A DNA stretch of 5,820 bases from Schlesneria sp. GTDB taxonomy: Bacteria; Planctomycetota; Planctomycetia; Planctomycetales; Planctomycetaceae. A program made the translations under genes and the position numbers. Under the pieces are notes generated by a model. It had not been told where the DNA came from, did no database searches, and was given only the letters and a program-made list of their open reading frames with translations. Of the stretch, positions 1 through 4,976 are shown in pieces. The stretch's first letter is position 1. The number at the start of each line of letters is the position of its first letter. The stretch lies in the NCBI GenBank assembly GCA_025353525.1, contig JANXOO010000886.1:1-5820 (forward strand), given 5' to 3'.

Positions 1-607
1 ACAAAAAAATCAGGTTGGGCCATCCAAAGAACTGATTGAAGGCGGGAAGACCGGCCTGGAACGCATGAAACTGAATCGCGAGCAACAGCCATGAACTCGC
101 TACAAATCCCATCGCCAGAACTGCGGTAACCGGGTGATACATCCAGCGGGTCCACGGAACCATCCGCTTCAAAAACTGGTCCGGATCCCAGCCGGGAAGC
201 CGCAACGAAAGGATATTCGTCATGGCGCTGAACATTTTTTGTCGCTGTTTCTTGCGCTTTTGATCGATGCGCGATTCGGCCTGACCGGGTCGAACGCTGT
301 AAGCAAGGCCTTTTTGATGCAGGTCGGCGACGAGCATCTGAGTGTCGGTCAACGTCGGGCTGATCGCCGGAAATTCCCGGACAAGTTCATCGCGAATTGT
401 CTCCAGATTCTTGCTTCCGTCGAGCATCCTCAGGACGCGGTACTGGTCGGCTCGCAAGCGGTGGTATGTCAGCCCTACGGGATCCTTGATGACAAAATGC
501 GAAACACCCTGAAATTCGATCCGCTTCACGACAAGATCCTGTCGCCCCCGCAGCGGAACGGGCCGCTGGGACGATCGCATCTCTTGTGTGGGGACCGCCA
601 TCGACAT
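1..607 (-). CDS. M50-family (site-2-protease-like) membrane metallopeptidase, N-terminal part, cut by window edge
   Basis: This reads leftwards from an ATG at 607 for 202 codons and leaves the window still open, so only the N-terminal part is visible. A TGA lies in frame three codons upstream, so the start is 607, or the second ATG at 601. Only a weak GAG stands in for a Shine-Dalgarno. Residues about 28-105 look like a PqqD-type small winged-helix domain: FVIKDPVGLTYHRLRADQY, then LRMLDGSKNLETIRDEL, ending in LHQKGLAYS. A basic linker (about 112-125, rich in K, R and Q) follows. A hydrophobic segment at about 159-179 is probably the first membrane helix. The pattern matches planctomycete peptidase-M50 proteins, which carry the HExxH zinc motif in later helices; that motif is outside the window and could not be checked. 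The adaptor gene upstream on the same strand (195-bp gap) suggests a joint envelope role in peptide or protein processing and export. The family call is fairly sure; the substrate is unknown. Confidence 0.8.
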   Translation of the reverse strand, partial: MSMAVPTQEMRSSQRPVPLRGRQDLVVKRIEFQGVSHFVIKDPVGLTYHRLRADQYRVLRMLDGSKNLETIRDELVREFPAISPTLTDTQMLVADLHQKGLAYSVRPGQAESRIDQKRKKQRQKMFSAMTNILSLRLPGWDPDQFLKRMVPWTRWMYHPVTAVLAMGFVASSWLLLAIQFHAFQAGLPAFNQFFGWPNLIFL

Positions 608-802
608 GGATTGTCACTCGTGTGTTAATTGGATCGAAGGTTCAAAAGGTCTGTGGGGATGGCGGTTGCCTTGTGCAATAGACGCTGTCCTGGATCCACC
701 AGATGACTCGAACGAGTGACTTCAAGGAATTGTCAGCTGTTGCTACGTCCTGGCATCTCCGGATTGCAATCAAACTCCGCTCGGAAGGGTCTTGATTCTG
801 AC

Positions 803-1765
803 TTATTGACCTGCGCCTGTTTTGGAAACATTCGGCAAGGAATTGTCCTGTTGAATGGCAGCGGCCACCGGTTGTTCGTCGATCTCGATTTCCATGTCTG
901 CGGATAACCCCGCTCGCAGGATATTGTCCCGGTTCTTGACTTCAGCATAGATTCGGGTTTCGTGTTTGACCGGATCAGAGACGAGATCGACGAAAGTGAT
1001 TTTTCCTTCAAACACTTCGTTCTCGCCGGGAAGGTCATAGTCTGCCATCTTGAGTCGCACAAAGACTTTGGAACCCTGTTTTGCAAAGCGAAGATCATTG
1101 AGTTTAACACGCCCTTCCACACGGACGCGATCAGTGTTGACGACATCTGCGACCGGATCGCCTTGCCTCACGGCTTCGCCCTTCTTTTTATAAATCTTCG
1201 TCACAACACCGTCGAACTCCGCAAGTACAGAATAAGTCTTGAGTTCTGCGGCCGTGACCAGTGCATTCAGCTTGTTCAGCGCCGATTCGTGCCTGGCCTG
1301 CTCGATCGACAGTTTGGCCTTGTCGACGGCCAATTTTGCCTTGATCACTTCCATCTGAGCAACGGTTTGCCTCGAACCTTCACTCTCTTTTCCCGGAAAC
1401 GACTCATTGGCCTTGTTCATAATTTCGAGTTCTTTTTCGGCAGACTCTTTAGAGGCCATTGCGAATTTTATTTCGACCTCGTTTGAGGCTTTCTTTTGTG
1501 CCGCGTCGAGATTGGCGATCGCGACTTCATCGGCGATCAGAACGACCCGATTTCCGCGGCCGACGGTATCGCCTTCTTTATATTCCACATGCTTCAGGAT
1601 CCCGGATCGATCAGATGCCAGTGTCACATGATCAAGGAGCGCGATCTTGCACTTCTCGACGCGAACGAATTTCGGAGGTACCGATTGACTTTGTTTGTCA
1701 TCGGCTGCCGACGTTGTCGCGAGAAGCATCAATAGACTGAGGCAAGGAGTGACGGCTCGTTTCAT
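803..1765 (-). CDS. HlyD/RND-type periplasmic adaptor (membrane fusion) protein
   Basis: A 320-residue protein, apparently complete. I chose the ATG at 1765 over in-frame ATGs at 1780 and 1822 because GAGGAA sits 7 bases upstream of it and because the protein then begins with a clean signal peptide (MKRAVTPCLSLLMLLATTSA, cleavage near residue 20). Residues about 52-80 form the first half of a lipoyl-like barrel-sandwich domain (SGILKHVEYKEGDTVGRG). Residues about 82-178 are a long charged helical hairpin rich in A, K and E, as expected for the coiled-coil arm. Residues about 181-210 are the second lipoyl half (AEFDGVVTKIYKKKGEAVRQ), and about 212-295 the beta-barrel and membrane-proximal part (RVEGRVKLNDLRFAKQGSKV; LRAGLSADMEIEI). 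No membrane anchor remains after signal cleavage and no lipobox is seen, so it should be periplasmic. Such proteins link an inner-membrane transporter to an outer-membrane exit. No RND or ABC pump is visible here; the neighbour is an M50 peptidase. The last 20 residues are low in structure. Confidence 0.9.
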   Translation of the reverse strand: MKRAVTPCLSLLMLLATTSAADDKQSQSVPPKFVRVEKCKIALLDHVTLASDRSGILKHVEYKEGDTVGRGNRVVLIADEVAIANLDAAQKKASNEVEIKFAMASKESAEKELEIMNKANESFPGKESEGSRQTVAQMEVIKAKLAVDKAKLSIEQARHESALNKLNALVTAAELKTYSVLAEFDGVVTKIYKKKGEAVRQGDPVADVVNTDRVRVEGRVKLNDLRFAKQGSKVFVRLKMADYDLPGENEVFEGKITFVDLVSDPVKHETRIYAEVKNRDNILRAGLSADMEIEIDEQPVAAAIQQDNSLPNVSKTGAGQ

Positions 1766-1772
1766 TGCAAGA

Positions 1773-1778
1773 TTCCTC
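1773..1778 (-). promoter_or_regulatory. Ribosome binding site deciding the start of the adaptor gene
   Basis: On the minus strand the sequence reads GAGGAA, then seven bases, then ATG at 1765. It is the best Shine-Dalgarno match among the gene starts here. It rules against the longer 339- and 325-codon versions, whose ATGs at 1822 and 1780 have no such motif. Confidence 0.75.
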
Positions 1779-1846
1779 ATCGGACATCGGGGAGACAATT
1801 TCCACTTACGTTCTATGGTCAATCGCCATACATGGCAACTCTGGTT

Positions 1847-2044
1847 TTACTCCGTGCCGGAATTTGCCGTAAAACAGGTCAATGTGGTCGGCGCGAGCTG
1901 AATCCGTTCCAGGATCATGTGAACGTCGGAACGCGCATTTTCGTGTTTGATAGCTTCGAGGGCCTGTTGACATCGGTTGTAAAAACCGATCTTGAGCAAA
2001 AACTGCCGGTACGATAGAACCCGCGCACACGTCTCTTTTGTCAC
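1847..2044 (-). CDS. Possible small protein, 65 residues, unrecognised
   Basis: A 65-codon frame starts at GTG 2044 and ends with TAA at 1847, 81 bases upstream of the adaptor start and on the same strand. A purine-rich GAGGGG (2049-2054) precedes the GTG by four bases, a credible Shine-Dalgarno. About 60% of third positions are G or C by my count, a little more than in the frame on the opposite strand. The product has a likely helical centre (FYNRCQQALEAIKHENARS, then HMILERIQLAP), three cysteines, no signal peptide and no membrane segment. I recognise no family. Against it: it begins only 50 bases from the divergent SH3 gene start, which leaves little room for two promoters, and a 61-codon plus-strand frame (1832-2017) overlaps it. 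It may be a real small gene leading the adaptor set, or chance reading of an upstream region. Confidence 0.35.
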   Translation of the reverse strand: MTKETCARVLSYRQFLLKIGFYNRCQQALEAIKHENARSDVHMILERIQLAPTTLTCFTANSGTE

Positions 2045-2081
2045 AGTTCCCCTCGTTTACAATTCCCGATCGATTCGGCAC

Positions 2082-2085
2082 GGAG
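2082..2085 (+). promoter_or_regulatory. Ribosome binding site of the SH3-domain protein
   Basis: GGAG lies nine bases before the ATG at 2095. With the signal peptide that begins there, it favours 2095 over an in-frame upstream start at 2038, whose 19 extra residues would bury the signal peptide. Confidence 0.55.
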
Positions 2086-2094
2086 ACTCCACCG

Positions 2095-3462
2095 ATGCGA
2101 ATTCTGCTGTTCATTGCCGGTGTCATTTGTCTTTCCACGGAAATGACTGCCGCCGCCGAAGACCGCAAGTTTCCGTACGAAGCTGTCGTCGTTGCTGATG
2201 ATGGCGAAGAGGTCCTCAGCGGGCCGGGGAAAAAGTTCTATCCGACTCAAAAGCTGCAAAAGGGGGACCGTGTGATGGTCCACCGCCACGACTTCGGCTG
2301 GTGTATGATCGCGCCTCCGCCAGAAAGTTTCAGTTGGGTCCGAGCCGACTACGTTCAGCGAAGCGCGGGCGAGACGGATCGCGGTGTTCTTAAAACGAGT
2401 CGAGTCGTCGTTCACGTTGGCAGCTCGTTAAATCCGGACGATTTCATGATCGTCCAGGGAAGCCTGTCAAAAGGTGACCCGGTCGAAATTATCGGTGAAC
2501 GCGAATTCCGTTTCGATGACGGAGCTCGCTTGATGTACAAGATTCGCCCGGTCAAGCTCGAATGGCGCTGGATCGCCCGAAAGTCGATCGACGCGGTCGA
2601 CTCGATCAAGTCCGATCCTTTTCCTGCAGTTGGGCCAAATCGAAAGAAACGTCGCGGTCCCGTCGCAGACAAGATGGATGCCGACTATTTCGCTCGTCCC
2701 GTTTCCACGAACCCCGCACTCCGGGACGACGATAGCAATTCGTCCTCGAATCCCGAATCACTGTCGTCGGATGGCGAAGCGATACGACGGACCGGCCCCG
2801 GTTCCGATCAGTCGGTGCCCGGACGGCAAAAACTGAACGAGATTGATGACCGGTTCCGGGAAATGATTCGGCAGGAACCTCCCACATGGGATCTCGATTC
2901 GCTGGATTCGCAGTATCAGCAACTCGACGATGATGTCGGCGAGGCATCATTGTCGACACTGATCAGGCTTCGGCAGGATGCCGTTAAACGATATCGCAAG
3001 ATTTACAAGGATTACGTCGACTTCAATACCATCACATCCGAGACCAAACAGCGCGATGCTCAATTGATGACGCAACAGCCAGCGACCGGCTCGCAAAACA
3101 CAATCGCGACTTCGACAGGTACGGCACCGCAACAGGCCGGCCCGCCACTTCGTCCGTCACCACAGCAGCCTGCAACCGGTTCGTCGCCACAACCGACACC
3201 GAATGGCGGGGTTCCTGCATTTGATGGAGCCGGGATCGTGCAGAGGATGGCGAAGTCATTTCCTGGCGGACCTCAATTTGTGCTGTTGGCGCCAGACGGA
3301 CGAATGTTGAGTATGCTTCAGCCAACACAGGGAGTCGACCTGAATCGGTACGTTGGCCGATCCATGGGTATCATCGGCCAGCGAATGCATCGTGACGACT
3401 GGAATACCGATGTCATTGTGGTTCGCGACCTGAAGCCGGTTCAGCTTCGAGGCAACCGCTGA
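2095..3462 (+). CDS. Secreted SH3-domain protein with disordered middle and conserved-looking C-terminal domain
   Basis: A 455-residue protein of unknown function. A signal peptide (MRILLFIAGVICLSTEMTAA, cleavage near 20-22) sends it out of the cytoplasm. Residues about 26-88 fit a bacterial SH3 domain: LSGPGKKFYPTQKLQKGDRV, then FGWCMIAPPPESFSWVRADY, the usual G-W...SW(V/I)-ADYV ending. Residues about 99-165 may be a second SH3-like barrel (VVHVGSSLNPDDFMIVQGSL, ending in EWRWIARKSID). Residues about 170-245 are charged and Ser/Asp rich, likely disordered. Residues about 246-325 form a helical stretch (LNEIDDRFREMIRQEPPTW; LIRLRQDAVKRYRKIYKDYV). A Gln/Pro/Thr-rich linker at about 327-375 carries QQPATGS twice. 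The last 75 residues (QFVLLAPDGRMLSMLQPTQG, LNRYVGRSMGIIGQR) look like a small beta domain, also seen by memory at the ends of other planctomycete SH3 proteins. SH3 domains of this kind often bind cell-wall or surface polymers; binding here is inference. Confidence 0.88.
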   Translation: MRILLFIAGVICLSTEMTAAAEDRKFPYEAVVVADDGEEVLSGPGKKFYPTQKLQKGDRVMVHRHDFGWCMIAPPPESFSWVRADYVQRSAGETDRGVLKTSRVVVHVGSSLNPDDFMIVQGSLSKGDPVEIIGEREFRFDDGARLMYKIRPVKLEWRWIARKSIDAVDSIKSDPFPAVGPNRKKRRGPVADKMDADYFARPVSTNPALRDDDSNSSSNPESLSSDGEAIRRTGPGSDQSVPGRQKLNEIDDRFREMIRQEPPTWDLDSLDSQYQQLDDDVGEASLSTLIRLRQDAVKRYRKIYKDYVDFNTITSETKQRDAQLMTQQPATGSQNTIATSTGTAPQQAGPPLRPSPQQPATGSSPQPTPNGGVPAFDGAGIVQRMAKSFPGGPQFVLLAPDGRMLSMLQPTQGVDLNRYVGRSMGIIGQRMHRDDWNTDVIVVRDLKPVQLRGNR

Positions 3463-3476
3463 CCGCAGCATTTTTT
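3458..3476 (+). terminator. Weak intrinsic-terminator-like hairpin after the SH3-protein gene
   Basis: GCTG (3458-3461, overlapping the stop codon) pairs with CAGC (3466-3469) around an ACCG loop. One A and then six T residues (3471-3476) follow. The T-run and position suit a terminator, but a four-base stem is short. An alternative longer, bulged pairing of AGC(C)GGTT with AACCGCT just upstream would compete with it. Confidence 0.3.
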
Positions 3477-3626
3477 GCGCAAATTCTTGAGATACAGTGT
3501 GCGGTCTGAATTGAGATCGTGACCAGATCCGGCGACAATCTGAAAATGCCGCGATGCTGAAGTGTCTGTTCCTGATGCGGAAACCGACTTCTCATCGAAG
3601 CCTCAAACCGGTCAGCGAGCAAAAAT

Positions 3627-4589
3627 ATGTCGCACGATGTCTTCTACCCCCGACAGCCCCGAGCGGCGGCGGTGTTGTCGCTGATCGGAAATACTCCCCT
3701 CGTTCCATTGCGATTCGAGGCCGAGAACCTGACGATTTACGCCAAATGCGAATTCATCAATCCCAGCGGAAGTATCAAAGACCGGCTGGCAAAAACAGTT
3801 CTGGTGGATGCAGAGCAGCGAGGCCTGCTGAAGCCCGATTCGATCATTCTCGAATGTTCGAGCGGAAACACCGGAATCGCGTTGTCGATGCTGGGGGCCG
3901 CGATGGGTTACCGCGTTGCGATACTGATGTCTCAGGGGGCCAGTGTCGAACGACGGCATCTGATCCGTCAATTGGGTGCCGAATTGATTCTGTTCGAAAG
4001 TGAAGGTCACTACGAAACGGGGATCGCCATGTCGCGCGAGATGGCGGAAAAGGACAGCCGGTACTTTCTGCCTCGTCAGTTCGAGAATGTCCTGAACGTA
4101 AAGGACCACGAAATGCATACCGGCCCCGAAATCATTCGCCAGCTTGACGGGCCCGTTGACGCATTTGTCACCGGATACGGGACGGGCGGGACACTCGCCG
4201 GGGTCGGCAAAGCGATCCGAGCCCACTTTCCGCAGTCGAGGATTTGTGCGATGGAGCCGTCAGAAGCAGCGCTCTTGCTGGGCGAAATGCCGTGTTGCCA
4301 TCACATCGAGGGGATTGCAGACGGATTTCTGCCGCAATTGCTTCAGCAAGCGCCTCTTGACGGCGAGGTCAAAGTCAGCAGCAACGATGCCATGACGATG
4401 ACAAAGCGATTGCACCGTGAATTCGGCCTGTTGGTTGGCACATCTTCAGGTGCCAACGTCGCCGCCGCAATGACGCTCGCCCGCGAAATGGGCACGGACA
4501 AAAGGGTCGTCACGCTTCTCTGCGATCGTGCCGAACGATACTTCAGTACCTCGCTGTTTGACCGGATTCCGTCCGAAGAAAAAGCGTAA
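3627..4589 (+). CDS. Cysteine synthase family protein (CysK/CysM, PLP-dependent)
   Basis: A 320-residue cytoplasmic fold-type II pyridoxal-phosphate enzyme, close to the usual 300-330 length. The family makes cysteine from an activated serine (O-acetylserine or O-phosphoserine) and sulfide or thiosulfate. Visible motifs in order: IGNTPLVPL (20-28), NPSGSIKDR with K51 as the likely PLP Schiff-base lysine (45-53), SSGNTG substrate loop (78-83), ASVERRHLIRQLGAEL (105-120), GTGGTLAGVG phosphate-binding loop (185-194), HHIEGIADGFLP (225-236), GTSSGAN (271-277) and CDRAERYFST (299-308). The GTGGT loop is CysK-like, whereas CDRxxRY matches E. coli CysM rather than the SSGERY of CysK, so I leave K or M open. 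ATG 3627 is the first start after an in-frame TGA (3573-3575); no good Shine-Dalgarno is present. Upstream is the SH3 gene with a 164-bp gap, so co-transcription is doubtful. A cystathionine beta-synthase or cysteate synthase role cannot be fully excluded. Confidence 0.93.
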   Translation: MSHDVFYPRQPRAAAVLSLIGNTPLVPLRFEAENLTIYAKCEFINPSGSIKDRLAKTVLVDAEQRGLLKPDSIILECSSGNTGIALSMLGAAMGYRVAILMSQGASVERRHLIRQLGAELILFESEGHYETGIAMSREMAEKDSRYFLPRQFENVLNVKDHEMHTGPEIIRQLDGPVDAFVTGYGTGGTLAGVGKAIRAHFPQSRICAMEPSEAALLLGEMPCCHHIEGIADGFLPQLLQQAPLDGEVKVSSNDAMTMTKRLHREFGLLVGTSSGANVAAAMTLAREMGTDKRVVTLLCDRAERYFSTSLFDRIPSEEKA

Positions 4590-4617
4590 CCCTGCTTTCG
4601 CAGACTGTCTGGTTGCT

Positions 4618-4667
4618 GTTCGGTGTTATGCGCGGGGCACGCGGTTAATCTGCGCATAACACCGAAC
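4618..4667 (+). repeat. Strong inverted repeat / RNA hairpin downstream of the cysteine synthase gene
   Basis: GTTCGGTGTTATGCGC (4618-4633) is matched exactly by its reverse complement at 4652-4667, a perfect 16-bp stem around 18 bases. In plus-strand RNA the stem can grow by G-U, G-C and G-U pairs to 19 bp with a 12-base loop (4637-4648). The two G-U pairs exist only in the plus sense. It starts 29 bases after the stop codon. There is no T-run after either arm, so it is not a standard intrinsic terminator. It could be a 3'-end stabilising hairpin, an atypical terminator, or a copy of a dispersed palindromic element. Confidence 0.85.
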
Positions 4668-4689
4668 CTTCATCGCGACTAATCGCTCT

Positions 4690-4878
4690 ATGACTGTGAA
4701 AACACGACGTACGACCAGCCATCGTCGAGTTGCACAGGTGACTCAAGCGAGGAAACCGAGCCGGTTTTTCGTTGTGCGGGATGTGATCGGCGATAAAATC
4801 GACCGATTTGAAGAAGCACGCCTTGACTCGGACGGACAGAATGAAATTCTTACGCTGAAACAAAGTCGTTTTTTTTGA
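4690..4878 (+). CDS. Doubtful small protein, 62 residues, unrecognised
   Basis: A 62-codon frame from ATG 4690 to TGA 4878. The first 25 residues are very basic and Thr/Ser rich. The rest reads like a folded segment (SRFFVVRDVIGDKIDRFEEA, then LDSDGQNEILTLKQSRFF). No Shine-Dalgarno precedes the ATG, and G/C at third positions is only about 44% by my count, lower than expected for a gene here. The frame ends in a run of eight T residues (4869-4876) that supply the final Phe codons and the T of the stop, a place where slippage could change the end. No family is recognised; DSDG resembles part of a calcium loop but is not a full EF-hand. It could equally be a gene remnant. Confidence 0.3.
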   Translation: MTVKTRRTTSHRRVAQVTQARKPSRFFVVRDVIGDKIDRFEEARLDSDGQNEILTLKQSRFF

Positions 4879-4976
4879 TCCGAACGTTCCCCTGAAGGTT
4901 TGACGACTGTGTACTGGTATGCAGGGCCAGATTCCCGTGTCGAAGCAATGATTTTAAAAGTAATCCGGATTTTTAG

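Larger units (their letters stand above)
1766..2094. other. Divergent upstream region between adaptor and SH3-protein genes
   Basis: These 329 bases separate two genes transcribed away from each other, so promoters for both should lie here. Apart from the two ribosome binding sites and the doubtful 65-codon frame I see no convincing -35/-10 pair on either strand. A short dyad TATGG/CCATA around the sequence TCAATCG (near 1814-1830) and the repeated GATCGAT-like stretch near 2068-2074 are too short to call operators. Confidence 0.6.
4590..4976. other. Sparse intergenic stretch before the BCS1-like gene
   Basis: 387 bases without a confident gene. It holds the 16-bp inverted repeat (4618-4667), the doubtful 62-codon frame (4690-4878) and, from 4879 to 4976, about 100 bases that must carry the leader of the BCS1-like gene. 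I see no convincing promoter there: a TTGACG near 4898 has no well-spaced -10 partner. The reverse-strand frames across this stretch lack support. Confidence 0.6.

Noticed and set aside
134..628. 164-codon plus-strand frame
   Set aside because: It is antisense to the M50-type gene, whose minus-strand frame has a membrane helix and a recognisable N-terminal domain; the plus frame has no domain.
613..720. 9-bp inverted repeat GTCACTCGT / ACGAGTGAC in the adaptor-M50 gap
   Set aside because: Arms are about 90 bases apart and short; no T-run or other sign of a terminator or operator.
723..847. Direct repeat CAAGGAATTGTC at 723-734 and 836-847
   Set aside because: Twelve bases, one copy inside the adaptor coding region; about one such pair is expected by chance in a window this long.
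962..1486. 174-codon plus-strand frame
   Set aside because: Antisense shadow of the adaptor gene, whose lipoyl and coiled-coil parts are clear.
1832..2017. 61-codon plus-strand frame overlapping the possible 65-residue minus-strand gene
   Set aside because: No ribosome site, about half of third positions A or T, and no recognisable product; the minus-strand reading is slightly better supported.
3474..3483. TTTGCGCAAA palindrome after the SH3-protein gene
   Set aside because: A 10-bp palindrome is expected several times by chance in this length; no second copy or context supports an operator.
3612..4226. 204-codon minus-strand frame
   Set aside because: Antisense shadow of the cysteine synthase gene, where all PLP-enzyme motifs lie on the plus strand.
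4826..4876. T8 run at 4869-4876 as an intrinsic terminator
   Set aside because: The nearest stems (AGAAT/ATTCT, GACT/AGTC) are weak and not adjacent to the T-run, so a terminator is not supported.
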